64,000 nucleotides of DNA, taken from contig JAJNNX010000015.1 in NCBI GenBank assembly GCA_023159155.1, positions 124,001-188,000 on the forward strand, in the 5' to 3' direction. The DNA is from Ustulina deusta (lineage: Eukaryota > Ascomycota > Sordariomycetes > Xylariales > Xylariaceae). Under the pieces are notes generated by a model that did no database searches, was not told where the DNA came from, and was given only the letters and a program-made list of their open reading frames with translations. Shown here piece after piece: positions 35,401 to 47,564 of this stretch; positions within the stretch are counted from its first letter, which is position 1; each line of letters opens with the position of its first letter. Both the position numbers and the translations under genes were made by a program.

Positions 35401-38100
35401 GTCGAAACCTACAACAACATATTGGGAGAGTCAATAGGAACGGTGTACTCGCCGCTGTAAGTCAATCATAACTCCGTCTTTCAATCCTTAAAACCCTAAT
35501 ATGCTTATGTCGTTATCTACCGAAGATTCTTGAAGCATTGACATTATTATAGGAGATCTATGTGATTACCAATAGAGATGTCCAATCTATGCAGACTCTC
35601 GACCTTTGGCTCAAGTATATTGATACGAAGGAGAGGATGCCCCTATTTGACGAGGAGCCGAAGGAATACTCAATTCCAAATCTCACTACCCTGGATTCAG
35701 AAATTGAGCCGGAATCCATTGTTCGTATCGTTAACGGCGACCTTTCCATTCTTAAAGAGGTCGAGTCCCTCGACAATCTGTCATACATCTTTACATGGCT
35801 CTGGCAACGTAACGCTAAGGACTTGCTACTCAAATCCGTCAACTACCTTCTGGACGAGGTTAGAGAACCCGAGGCTGCTGCTCTTGCGCCGGCAGAGATT
35901 CTTGAGGCCATATTCTTATCTTTAAACAAAACCCCATCCCTTTCAACATGCTTCGCGCAGATTGGGAATTGGAATGAACTTCCACAGGAGTTAGCCGACA
36001 AAATCGAGAATAGGGCCCCGGATATACTCCAAGGCTTCATTCTATCCGCGAACAACGCACAAGAGTTAGTTTTAAAGCCACTGAAAAAGGTCTGCTCGCA
36101 AATACAGTCCATGTCGTTGAATACCTTTTCTGAATTGATTGAGCTCGTGGCTCTTACCGTTCACTCGCCTGACTTAGCTCTGGACATTCTTCTAGAATGT
36201 TTCGAACCTGAAAGCGCCCGCCTCCTCCATGGGGTTAATCAACTGATCATTAATAATTTTACGCATAACCTAATCGGTATTGCGCTAGACCATATTGGCG
36301 AAGTTGACGAACAGGCAAAAGAGCGAGAGGACCTCCTGGCCCTTAAATCGAACCCGAAAGAGGTTGATGGGAACGCAGTGGTTGAGACTACATTCCGGAT
36401 AGACTCGCCTAGTGGGACCCCTGAACGCTCGGCTCACGTACGACTGATAGTAGCAAGTCAACCCACAAACTCCCCCCTGGGGAAGTCGTGGTCTGTGGAC
36501 GCGTTAGTGGTCTCTTCTGAGAAAGGAACGGCAAGGTTTCGTTGCCTACATCCCTTACCACCATATTTTGAGCAATGTTCCTGGCGGCTTACATACTGTG
36601 CTCCGTTTGTCACAGCAAGTGCCATGTTTAACGCATCCAAGAACTTCGCAACCGATCCGGAGACGTGTTGCTCAATATGGATGCAGCTTTTAGTCGCTTC
36701 ATCTTCGCTGCCCTCGCCATCCATCTTTTCCCCCGTTGCGTATTATGGTCAAGCCCAACTAAACAAGAGCCAGAATGCCGCAATTGAAGCGATCTTGAGA
36801 TATCCGCTTGTTTGCCTCTGGGGCCCTCCAGGCACGGGGAAGACGCAGACAATAGTTGCTGCAATAATCGAACTCGAGCGCATAGTGCAGAAAGAGCGAA
36901 TCTTAGTTACAGCTCCTACACATAATGCAGTCGACAATGTGATGAGAAGGTATCTAGCGATATCACGTAATGACACGCAGTCAGTCTTACGAGTATCTAC
37001 TGAGGTATGTGAGACTTCCTCTATCATGATATAACATTAACGGGGAAAAGACTCGAAAAGTCGCGGAAGATCTGAGGCCATATACCCTCGATGCCATGGC
37101 AGGGTTGGAGATATATTCCAATCGAGAGGCCCTAAAAGAATCGGAGAGAAGAGTCAAGAAGTGCCGTCTTGCATTCACCACGTGTATTGGTGCGGGAATA
37201 GGTCTTCTACGTAACCAAAAATTTGAGGTGGTTATCATTGATGAGGCATCGCAGCAAACCGAGCCAGCTTCGCTCGTCCCTCTGACAAAAGGTTGTCGAC
37301 GTGCATTACTGGTTGGAGACCATGTCCAGCTCAGGCCTACAGTACAGCAGCTTGCGGGTGCCCTTGAATTTGACGTATCTCTCTTCGAGCGATTGTATAA
37401 GCAACAGGCGAGTCCAGGACCAACGATTTGTGGCTCGGAAATCCCTAAGATCATGCTTGATACACAATACCGCATGCATCCCTCCATCTGCGAGTTCAGT
37501 TCCAATCAATTCTACGGGGGTAACCTCCTCACAGGGATCGAGCGTGCGCATAGACCGCTCAGCCCCTCTATGTTTCCGTGGCCTATAGACGTGACGAACA
37601 AGCAAGATAGAGCTCGAACTATTTTTATCGAATGCGCGGAGAAAGAGGACAAGCTTGCCCAGAAATCCAAATCGAATGAAGGCCAAGCTCGGCTTTGCCA
37701 TCGAGTTTGTAGTCTGCTCTCCACGGAAGGGGGAAGTCAAACGAGACGAGATGTGGCAACATCAGAGCAGAGCATAGCGGTATTGACACCATATACGCGA
37801 CAACTCGAAATTCTAAAGAAGAAACTGGCCGGGATAAAGAACATCGAGGTGTCTAGCATCGATGGATATCAGGGGCGCGAAGCAGATATTGTGGTCTTCG
37901 TGACCACGCGATGCAACGCCTCTTGTAATATTGGTTTCCTAAAAGACCTGCGACGTATGAATGTCGCCTTAACGCGCGCGAAAGCTGGGATGATAATCAT
38001 TGGGAATCGAGGAACGTTAACGCAAGGAACAGCTGACCCTGGGAGTACAGCAATGTGGAAGCGGCTTCTAGGCTCACTAGTCGTCGTAGATATTGGCTAG
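32422..38100 (+). CDS. RNA-dependent RNA polymerase fused to a UPF1-like SF1 helicase
   Basis: Seven exons: 32422-32668, 32823-33439, 33507-34086, 34145-34260, 34380-35456, 35553-37004, 37051-38100, giving 1,712 residues. The first half is a cellular (QDE-1/Rdp1-type) RdRP. YSNSQLKSRTC and FTDGCGLISPGFAQEL mark the first double-psi barrel, and SGGDLDGD (D476, D478, D480) is the metal-binding catalytic loop, read across the exon 3/4 junction into FVCWDEDLMP. A linker of about 650 residues follows. The C-terminal third is a complete SF1 helicase: Walker A GPPGTGKT (~1302), IDEASQQ (~1427), LVGDHVQLRPT, QYRMHPSICEF, SIDGYQGREAD and RRMNVALTRAK (~1664). Expected role: double-stranded RNA synthesis with unwinding in RNA silencing. 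The stretch before the RdRP core is short, and intron 1 (154 nt) and the true start are the only doubtful parts. Confidence 0.85.
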
Positions 38101-38781
38101 TCTAGACTGCTATTTCCAAGGTTCGCTTGGCGTTCCCATATAGGAATCACAACATGTATTGATTCTCTGAATCATATAGCGCTAGGCGTATACCAAGGCA
38201 TGCCATAGAATACCTATGCACGAGAATAGTCGATGGAAGTAACTCAATATTATCTTGTCAGCGGAACATAGCTTGGTCTCGCCAGGCCAAACTTCTAATA
38301 TGTAGGGGAGGGATTTCGATGTACGAGGACAAAAGAGAGAATCCCTTCCTCATGTGTTAATCCAGCAGTTAAGCTTTACAAATGATAGGCATCAGGGACA
38401 GGTATACCAAACATATGGAACAGCACTCATGCATGTGCATGTGACGTACCGTAGTTAGGTAGGTAGCGCGGGGGATGCTGCACCCCACTCCGAGGACCCC
38501 CCCTCCCTCCCCCAAATCTGGCCGCAATCGGCCCTCAGTCGCAAAAAAAAAGCCATCACTGGCGCAAATGAATTGGCGCTGATTGGTAATCCCATCGCAA
38601 ACACTTTGTCTATCTGGCAAACGGCCTTTTGTATTTGCCCCTATCCAATACCAATCAGACAAACCCTTCCACTCTCTTCTGCCCTCTATCTCGACCAACT
38701 TCCATTCATTTGCTGTTGTTATTTCGTACTGCGCCCTCTCCATTCCAGCCGGATACCAACCACAAAGAATACCCCGCCAAA
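38101..38781. other. Intergenic region before DRE2
   Basis: About 0.7 kb. It contains a TAGGTAGGTA word near 38455 and a C-rich and A-rich stretch at 38495-38560, and ends in a pyrimidine-rich leader directly before the DRE2 ATG. No gene seen. Confidence 0.6.
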
Positions 38782-39775
38782 ATGAGCCCTGCACAGCGCA
38801 CTCTGCTGCTTGCCCCGCCATCCATCGCCTCCCATGAGGAGACGCTCCGCAATGTCTACACAGCCTTCGACCGCGCGACGTCGGATTTAACGATGCTCGA
38901 CCGTCTCTCCGCCGGCCTCGTCGCCCTCCCTCCCGCCACATACGACCTCGTCGTCGTACTCACAGACACAGCCGGCCCACGGCGCCAAGAGGCCACCCAG
39001 ATCCTCACCCGGCGCGTGTACGATGCCGTCGCGGGGTCCATGAAGCCTGGTGCTATCCTGCGCCCACAAGAAGGGCCCTCACTGCCCGAATCCGAAGCCA
39101 TCCTCGCCGGCTTGGTATTGAGGGGAGACGGCACGTTCGAGAAGGCCGAGGAGGAGGCACCCGTGCTGCTACGGCTGGGCGGCAAGAAAAAGAATGGCGT
39201 CAATGGACACAGCAGTAACGGCAACGGTAGTGTGCCTATTGCTAAGAAACAGCCTGCGATAAGCCTACTGCCGGATGACGATCTGGACGGCTTCGACGAC
39301 GACGACGACGACGACGAGCTCATTGACGAGGATACGCTGTTGACAGAGGAGGACATCAACCGGACTATTCAACCCCGTACGTCCACATCCGATCTACCGC
39401 CACCTCCTTTCTCGCGCTCTCATTCAAACCATGTCATATGCTAATATATCTTGCCGTACAGCAGCAGAGTGCATCCCGAAGATCGGCAAGCGACGACGCG
39501 CCTGCAAGGACTGCACGTGCGGATTGGCAGCGAAGCTCGAGGCAGAGGACAAGGCGCGGCGCGCCAAAGCAGACGCCGACCTGGGCGTGCTGAAGCTCGG
39601 CGCAGATGACCTCGACGACCTTGAATTAGACTTCACGGTGAAGGGCAAGGTGGGCTCGTGCGGGAGCTGTAGTCTCGGCGATGCATTCCGCTGTGCCGAT
39701 TGCCCCTACCTTGGATTGCCGGCCTTCAAGCCCGGCGAAGAGGTCACTATCCTGAACAATGTGGCCCAGCTATAG
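38782..39775 (+). CDS. DRE2: Fe-S cluster assembly protein DRE2 (anamorsin/CIAPIN1)
   Basis: Two exons, 38782-39376 and 39462-39775, in phase, giving 302 residues; the family is usually 300-350. The N-terminal domain (about 1-140) has the methyltransferase-like layout of fungal DRE2. An acidic linker with a seven-Asp run (GAC repeats at 39296-39315) follows. The C-terminal CIAPIN1 region is diagnostic. Motif [19 protein letters not shown], has the CX(n)CX2CXC cysteines that hold a [2Fe-2S] cluster. Motif [20 protein letters not shown], is the twin CX2C. DRE2 acts with the diflavin reductase TAH18 as electron donor in cytosolic iron-sulfur protein assembly. An essential housekeeping gene, and a good anchor for synteny. 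Confidence 0.97.
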
Positions 39776-42070
39776 ACGGTTCGGCCTCATTACATACAGG
39801 CAGGACACACATATACCACAACGGGTCCCCCATCTGCTGGGCCTATTCTTCGGTCTTTCGAAGAAAACATCAAATAATCTATGCAGAGCTTAACATGCTG
39901 ATGCCGAATAAGTCAGATCGATGACTACGCTAATGGGAGAGAACTATCCTGGGGGGATAGCCGTGCATAGTAGCAATGTCAACTTGGTTGGTTGATACTT
40001 TTTCGGCCTACCTCCCATATCCTCATCTAGACTTAAAATTTAGCGAGTACTGATGGTTATAGCCATTGTATGTAGCACTTTCATTGTCTAGCGTGAATAC
40101 TGAGATATGGTTTTTATATCAATACGTCGACAACATCATACTTTAAAAGTCTTAAGATCGCCGTCGGAACAGATACTGGTTATGGAGCAAAGCATGCCGA
40201 ACTCTGATGTAGAAAACCTCTGAGCACATGAAGGTTTGATATAATATATCATCCAAAGAGCACATTGTTTAGGTCGGCGGGATTACAGCAGAATATCCGC
40301 ACGGCAGCCAGTAGGTCATAGATATAAATGCTTCTATTGGCCGAGGACTCTAAAGCTAATTTTCGCCCGGCTCTCGTCGTAGAACTTGACGGATTCGAAG
40401 GTGATGGAGAAGTACGAGAATATCTATAGGGGAACCGGCTTGGAAGACTCGTATGATCGGGCTCGGGTGTGACTTGCTGGGCGAACGGGCTAGCTAGCCT
40501 GCATGTCGTGATTCGCGATTTGCCAAATAGTTATTGTGTTACACGCAGCTCACCTTTCCAGCCTTGTACTGGGTTACCCTGTCCACAGGGACCACAAGCC
40601 AATCAATGACCATTTGCGAGACGATTCAAGTCGGTGTAGGGTGACCGGAAAGCGCCAGCAAAAACTTGGCCAGCGGTAGAGGCGAGCCCTCGGATCGGCC
40701 CTCATGGAGGCTGTGCTTGTTCTCGCGAGCGCAGCCTTCATGCAGATGTACATTGGCCTTTCCCTCGTCCAGTTGCGACATGGAGGAACATACAGGTCTT
40801 GGGCGTCTTTGGAATGTTGACCATTTTGACGACTAGGGATGCGTGGACGTCTACGTGTGTCGGGTGGTGATGTTGGTGATGGATGACTTTTGCGTGGGGT
40901 CAAGTTTTACAACTTGCCGGGCACTCGGGAGCACTGTTTCTTGCATATGGGAAGTATCCCCGCTTTTTGCATAAATATCGGGGACCTAGACTAAGTCTGT
41001 AGCTTGGTAACATGTGTGGGTCCTTCTAGGTCGGACCAGTGATAGCGAAGCGAAAGGACACTGTGAGACAGCGCTAGGCAGCCGGTACCGACCCACACAA
41101 ATAACTGGGATAAATGCTCCCTGCCGGCGCCAGCTTGCGACATCCTCGGCTCTCGCGACGACCATCACTCAAAACAATGTATATCTCCGCTGTCGCTATT
41201 CAAATTACTGCCAACATACTCGCGAATTTCCTCCCTCGATACCGCTGACGCAAAAATTTAGGGGACGAGGTAGTCGTCCAGACTACTGCTGTCGACGCCA
41301 TCCCAGGTCCCGCTACTGTCTACATGTACGTAAGGACGTGGCCAGGCATGCGAAAAGTGTCTTTGCTCGGTCCTATCACATCAGATTATTCAGTCCGCCC
41401 TTTTTTTGTCATACCCTTTGCTCACCCCACTCGACCACAGAGGCGGCGCCTTAGGCTATTGAAACTAGGGCCATCTTGGTCCACGGAATAACTGCACGAT
41501 CTGCGCGACTAAGAGATCAGAAGCAACAAGAGTAGCACAAGCACACAACTCTCGTCCAGTCGCATCCGAGGTGAATGTCTTGAGACTACGGCAGTGTCTT
41601 GACCGAGATAAACCTTTGTCCGTATCGGTTCGTCCCAGGTGTACGTCAACAAATATGCGGCGACTGTATCAGCCTCAGTCCGGAAGCAGCATGGATGCCT
41701 ACTTTAACTATTGATGCAAAGTGTAATTAAACAGCCGGACCACCTCAGTGACAAGCCTTGGCTGGCTTAAAGAATATTGTAGATGAGCACACCTTATCCA
41801 GTTACTCGTAGAGGTACCAGCTGAAAACTCCACATAGGGAGGGAGGACAATGAGCAGAAGGGAGGCTGGCGTTATCTGCACTGGTCGCATACATTCAAGT
41901 AAGCCAATCCAAAATCCATCCAATAGACAATAAACGACACAAGTAGTTTCTGTGCGAATATATACCCTATCCACAGCCAGCATGCTATCTAGCAAGCATC
42001 TAACCATGACTCCGTGGCGTTTCTACTGCTTGATTTGAATCCGTACTCTAGACACATTCTTTTAATCGAC
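39776..42070. other. Intergenic region, about 2.3 kb
   Basis: No supported gene. Frames at 40574-40903 (minus) and 41014-41454 (plus) lack recognisable domains. A weak two-exon possibility beginning at 41177 is listed among the rejected items. Confidence 0.5.
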
Positions 42071-45000
42071 ATGGCTGCCTCAACGGCTTCTGCTCAGTAT
42101 GGCCAAAGGCTTCTGCCTCATATCATCGACGACGTAGCAAGCAAGGATCCGCAGCGGGAGATACTGCTCACCGCACGCTCAAGTGACCCAAAAGATGGAT
42201 GGACGCCCATGACGTTCGGTGACTACTCGAACGCAATCAACCAATGCGCACGAGGCATCGTCGACAGGTACGGGAGGGCGTCGGAGGGAGTATTTCCTAC
42301 AATCGCATATATCGGGCCCCAGGACGCGCGATACCTCATCATCGTCATCGCTGCCGTGAAAGCTGGCTATCAGGTATCCATCTACACTTATCGAGCTATA
42401 GAAAGAAAAACGTACAGCTAAGATCACCTAAAGGCGCTGTTTATATCCCCAAGGAACTCTCAGCAAGCTCAAATTAGCCTCTTTGAGAAGACTGGTTGCC
42501 ATATACTTTGGTTTGCTGAACCCTTTAGTCAGGTCGTTAAGCCTTGGTTGCTGGAGAGGAAGATGCAGACTCTCCAAGTAAGCCCGCTCCAGCAATGGTT
42601 CCCCGCAGAGCAGGTGCCCCATTTCCCTTATGTGAAGACTTTCGAACAAGCAGAATGGGATCCATTTTGTGTCTTGCACACAAGCGGTAGTACTGGTCTT
42701 CCCAAACCTATCGTATCCAGAACGGTAAGCATACCACTCCGCTAATAAACATCAAGAGTGTAAAGGTTAATGGGCATGTCAGGGCATGATAGCGATTTCC
42801 GATGCATACCAGCAGCTTGGTAAATGGCAGGATTCCAATTATTGGTTAAACGAGTGCCAGCATAGGGTCAAAAGACTGTTTATTCCTGTGGGTTAACAGC
42901 GTTGTGTACCTTCGAGCGAGAGCAAATCAGGCTTACCATTCGACAGATGCCACTGTTTCATGCCGCCGCTCTGTTTACTTTCTTCCATGGTTCCGTCTAT
43001 AGGGGTATTACTTCGATTCTAGGCATCGCCGAAAAGCCATTGTCAGTCGATCTAGTTGTAGAGTGCTTAGAGAACGTGAATTTCCAGGCTATCTTTCTCC
43101 CTCCTTCCATTCTCGAAGATGCAAGTCACAGCGAAGATTCTATGTCTAAGCTAAGTAGGCTAGACATGGTTGTCTTTGGAGGTGGTATGTGTGGTACACT
43201 CCTATCTAATTATCTTCCTACTTACTAACTGTTATAGGTAACCTTGCTCGAGAAGCTGGGGACAGGTTAGTGAAGAACAAAGGTATACACATACTAGGAC
43301 TTTAACGCACCGGCATATAGTCTTCTTTCCTGGCACAATACTCTTACGTGCTTATGAGATGACTGACTTTTATTTTTAAGTTCCCATATTCAACTTGATA
43401 AATGCTACGGAGTAAGTTGATAAATGGCGTAACCACAGCGAGAAACTAAGGGTCCGTAGGTTTGGTTCCTTCCCAGTATATTTCCACCAGAATCGCGAAT
43501 TATGGGCATATTTCAAGTTCAACTCTGAAGTATTTGGGGCCGATTGGCGTCCATTTTACGACGATACTTACGAACTCGTCATAGTCCGCCAGGACAAGAA
43601 ACCAGGCTTGCAAGGATTCTTTTATACCTTTCCTGAACTCGACGAGTATAGCACCAAGGATCTCTATAAACGTCACCCGACGCTTCCAGACTTTTGGCTA
43701 TATCACGGTCGTGCTGACAATGTTATCGTATTTTCGAACGGCGAGAAGCTAAACCCTATCACCATAGAGGAAACCGTTCAGGATCACCCGGGCGTGCAGG
43801 GGGCGTTGGTGACAGGGTCGAACAAGTTCCAGGCCGGCCTCTTACTCGAACCTGTGAAGCATCTCGAAGGCGAGGAGGACAAACGCAAATTCATCGACGG
43901 TGTTTGGCCACTCGTTAAGAAAGCTAACCATGAGACGGTAGCTCACGGTCAGATCAGCAGAGAGCTCATCGCCATTGCGAGCCCTAGTAAACCCTTCCTC
44001 AGATCCGGAAAGAACACCATACAAAGAGTGAGCACGATTCAACTATATGCTGAAGAAATCGAAAATCTCTATGCAGGCGCCGAGAATGAATCTCAACTAC
44101 CAGGAAACAAGTTTGACACAAGTTCCGAAGAATCCTTAACGGCTTCCATTCTCCAATTGTTCAACTTGCTGGGGGGGCAAACAGAGTTGGATCCAGACAC
44201 GGACTTCTTTACTGCAGGCATCGATTCATTACAAGTAATGAATGCGTCAAGATCGCTTCAGGCGAGTCTTAGAGTTGAGTCGGCCGCGTTGAGCGCTCGG
44301 TTCATTTACCGCAACCCCACGCCTCGCCGGCTTGCCCAGTACATCCTACATACGATCACAAGCAACGGAGTTGAAAGGGACAACAAGGAAAAGGACTATG
44401 ATATAGAGGTAGCAAGGACACTCTACGAAAAATATACGAAAGATCTTATTCCGGGTAAAGCAGGGCGCCGCGCAGCCCCAGATGATGAACAAACCATCAT
44501 ATTAACGGGGTCAACTGGCGGGCTCGGGTCCTACCTATTAGACCAACTCGTTCTCAATCCGGCAATCAAGAGGATCGTGTGTCTCAACCGAGCCGAAGAC
44601 GGCGGCGCCAAACAGCAAGAGAAGCAGAGAAAGGACCGCGGATTGCTATGGGGCCTGGAGCACACTAGCAAAATCGAGTATTTGCATGCCGACTTATCGA
44701 AGGACAGGCTTGGCCTATCAGACCAAATGTACGGGGCCCTCTTAAAGGAGGCTCACCGCATTATTCATAATGCCTGGCCTGTGAACTTCAACATATCAGC
44801 TGAGACATTTGAGCCGAGTCTGCGGGGAGTGCGACACCTCGCCGACTTCGCTGCAGAGGCCGAGCATCGGGTTGCGGTTGTTTTCGTCTCGTCCATTGGG
44901 ACTGTGCATAATTGGGGTCCAAGCCGGGGCTCTGTCCCGGAAAAACGAATGGAAGATTGGAGTCTTGCTAGTAATAGTTATGGGCTTAGCAAGATGGCCG

Positions 45001-45605
45001 GCAGTCTAATCCTCGACGACGCCGCCGCGGTAGGGTATTTCCCGGCGGCCTCGATCCGCCTCGGACAGATTGCCGGGCCCGAGGCCGAGGCCGGGATGTG
45101 GAATAAACATGAGTGGTTTCCGAGCATCATAGCGAGTAGCCTCTACATGGGTGTCTTACCACGAGACCTGGGGTCCAACAATCGTATAGATTGGGTGCCT
45201 ATTGAACGCGTGGCTAGGCTGGTATTGGACGTTGTGGGAGCGGCACCAGGTCAGAGAATCGAGGCAAAAGAGATCAGCGGTTATTTCCACGCGGTCAACA
45301 CATCCGCAACGACGTGGGGTGAAATCGCACCAATCGCCCAGCAGTACTACGGCAGCCGGATCAAGCAGCTGGTGAGCTGGCAGGAGTGGGTGGACAGGCT
45401 AGAGAACAGCGGCTCCACAGATGAGAAAGAAATCGATGCCAATCCTGGTCTGAAGCTCATCGAAACTTACCGCGGGATGGCGCTCAGTGCTGCGCCTGTC
45501 GTCTTGGATTTACAGCGGACGAATGAAAGAAGTAAGGCCATGGCGGAAGCCCCGATGATTTCAGCCCAGTTGATGGCACAATGGTTTCGACAATGGGACT
45601 TCTGA
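42071..45605 (+). CDS. NRPS-like enzyme: adenylation - carrier - thioester reductase
   Basis: Seven exons: 42071-42373, 42434-42724, 42783-42887, 42947-43184, 43238-43282, 43381-43411, 43460-45605, all in phase, giving 1,052 residues. The adenylation domain shows VLHTSGSTGLPKP (~183-193), MPLFHAAALFTFF, an INATE element and YHGRADNVIVFSNGEKLNP. The carrier domain has TAGIDSLQV, with Ser ~594 for phosphopantetheine. The reductase domain starts with ILTGSTGGLGSYLL (~687) and has SSIG and YGLSKMAG (Y845/K849), the SDR catalytic pair, so release is as aldehyde or alcohol using NADPH. There is no condensation domain. Such enzymes reduce carboxylic acids (aryl or amino acids), but the substrate pocket was not decoded. 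Exon 6 is only 31 nt. A secreted phosphatase and a Zn2Cys6 regulator lie downstream. Confidence 0.9.
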
Positions 45606-46585
45606 TGAGACACTTATGACTATATATATACACATATGACATGTGTACAAATATCACGCAGTGGGCCGGGGGGCTATGGGTGACATTACCGCCTAGTTAC
45701 CAGATCATGTCATCATCAGCTCGTAACCTTGCTCCAAACGGAAATCATTCCTAATTCAACGCTTCTTAGCTAAGGACAATACTCGGAAAATAAGGATTCA
45801 TTTATCTCCTACAAAGGTCAGTGATAGCAGCCACCATTTCGAAACGAAAGGGGTCGTATTAAAGTATAGTAGAAGTTATAAGAAGTGGGGTGTTACGTAT
45901 GTTGATTCTGCAATGCCTACTAATATCTCCCCTACCGACCTAGCCAAGACGGCTTTCGAATTCGCAGATCGGTGCCCTTGCACTAGCGTGTGTGTAAGTG
46001 CTTACAACATCGGGTGTAGCTGAGGTGTGAGGCATTCAATAATCGAAAGAAGCAATCAACCTCCAATAGGTGATCTCGCCCAAGGAGACCGCTGACCTAT
46101 AACGGATCATGCACGAAGACATGCTGGACTATTTCAAGACTCCCAAGGCCGTCGCAAGAGAAGTGAGCTGAACTCGTGCCGGCACTGCACTTACCCACCC
46201 CTGGCCGGGGCCTATCATCCACGGTCAAACGTACCGAAGTAGGAAGGTTACAGCACCATTCGGCAGCACCATTCGGGATCGCTGTGTCGTCGCTGGGCCA
46301 ATCACGCATCGCACGTGCGCAATGCAAGGAACATGTGCGCCAGGAACGTGAAAGCACTCATTCGCAGACGCAGTCGCAGTCGCAGTTCTGAGGTAATTCG
46401 AGCACATGTGTCTCCCCAGGACCCAGGTTATATTATTAGGTAACGTATTCATATATAATGCGGCAAGCGATCCTCTTGGATGTAGTCGTTCCTACCCAGT
46501 GTGACTTGAGTCCATTCGCACCGGTGTCCAGAGGAATACATCCACAGCCTCCCTCAAAGCCCACGACAATCCCACCTAGTTAACA
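45606..46585. other. Intergenic region, about 1 kb
   Basis: No gene seen. It includes a TATATATATA stretch right after the NRPS-like stop and the promoter of the phosphatase gene. Frames near 46097-46450 overlap on both strands without family resemblance. Confidence 0.55.
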
Positions 46586-47300
46586 ATGCAGCTCTCCGGC
46601 GCAGTCCTCTTCGCCAGCCTCGCGGCCACCGTGGTGATGGCCGCGGAACCCACTGTCTACCTCATCCGCCACGGCGAGAAGCCGGACGACGACGGCATCG
46701 GCCTGAGCGCCAGGGGCGAGCAGCGCGCGCAGTGCCTGCGGACCGTGTTCGGGGCCGCATCCCAATATAACATCGGGTATATCCTAGCGCAAACGCCGAA
46801 AGACAGTGAGTTCTTCCGCTCTGCTATTCCGCAGCTCTGCGTCCCACGGCAGACCCGTGCGCGAGATGTTTGTTTGCTTGCTTGCTTGTGCGCTGCTGAC
46901 ACGGGCATCTTAGACGGGAAGCGAGAGCGGCCGTACCTGACGGTGAAGCCGTTGGCCGATGACCTGGGGCTTACCGTTGACACGTCGTGCGACCGGGACG
47001 ACGAGGAGTGTGTGCGGGACGCCGTGGACGACTACGATGGCGAAGGGAATGTCTTGATTTGGTAAGTATTGACCGACTATCTGGAAGTCTTTCGCCCCTC
47101 CGCTTTCTCCCGCCCAGTGCTGACGTTAGCCCTTCCGCAGCTGGGAACATGACCAGCTGAACAACATTGCCGAGGAATTGGGTGCCAGCGACGTCGGCAA
47201 CTATGCCGATGAGTCGTACGATCTGATCTGGACTCAGCCGTATGACTACAGTGACATTACGTCCGTCACGTCTGAAAACTGCCCCGGGCTAGACGACTAG
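46586..47300 (+). CDS. Secreted histidine-phosphatase (phosphoglycerate mutase-like) family protein
   Basis: Three exons, 46586-46805, 46914-47061, 47141-47300, in phase, giving 175 residues. A signal peptide (MQLSGAVLFASLAATVVMAA) is followed at once by VYLIRHGEKPDD, the RHG motif with the nucleophilic His. The second conserved His lies in ICWEHDQLNNIAEEL after intron 2. The product is a short branch of the histidine phosphatase superfamily common in fungi, predicted to be extracellular; its phosphoester substrate is unknown. Intron 1 is 108 nt, a multiple of three, and has no in-frame stop, so its retention would still give a protein. Confidence 0.85.
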
Positions 47301-47564
47301 AACAAGGCGGGGATCACCTGCACTGCCAGATAGAATTTTATCGAGTAATTCAATCACAATGAGATTTCCCACTATTTGAAAACCAGCCCTACCAGTCCCA
47401 GTGCTTAGCGCAGTACGTAGGTAACAACAGAATAACCCATCACCCCACCCTAAACTCGCCTCGTACCGCTGTGTTTCGGTTCACTTCGCAGTGATGCCGG
47501 TGTTACATCTCAATATGCATATCCTATATTTCGAGGGCGCCTAATCGACCGACCGACTGATTGA

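Noticed and set aside
38856..39359. Minus-strand Ser-rich frame
   Set aside because: Antisense of DRE2, with Ser runs produced by the Asp/Glu-rich linker.
41177..41460. Possible two-exon small secreted protein starting at 41177 (hydrophobic start, then GDEVVVQTTAVD)
   Set aside because: No good donor before the in-frame stop in the first segment and no family match; too weak to annotate.
42888..42946. Apparent stop codon interrupting the NRPS-like adenylation domain
   Set aside because: It lies in a 59-nt intron (GTGGGT..GACAG); splicing restores the RLFIP-MPLFHAAAL motif, so the gene is not broken.
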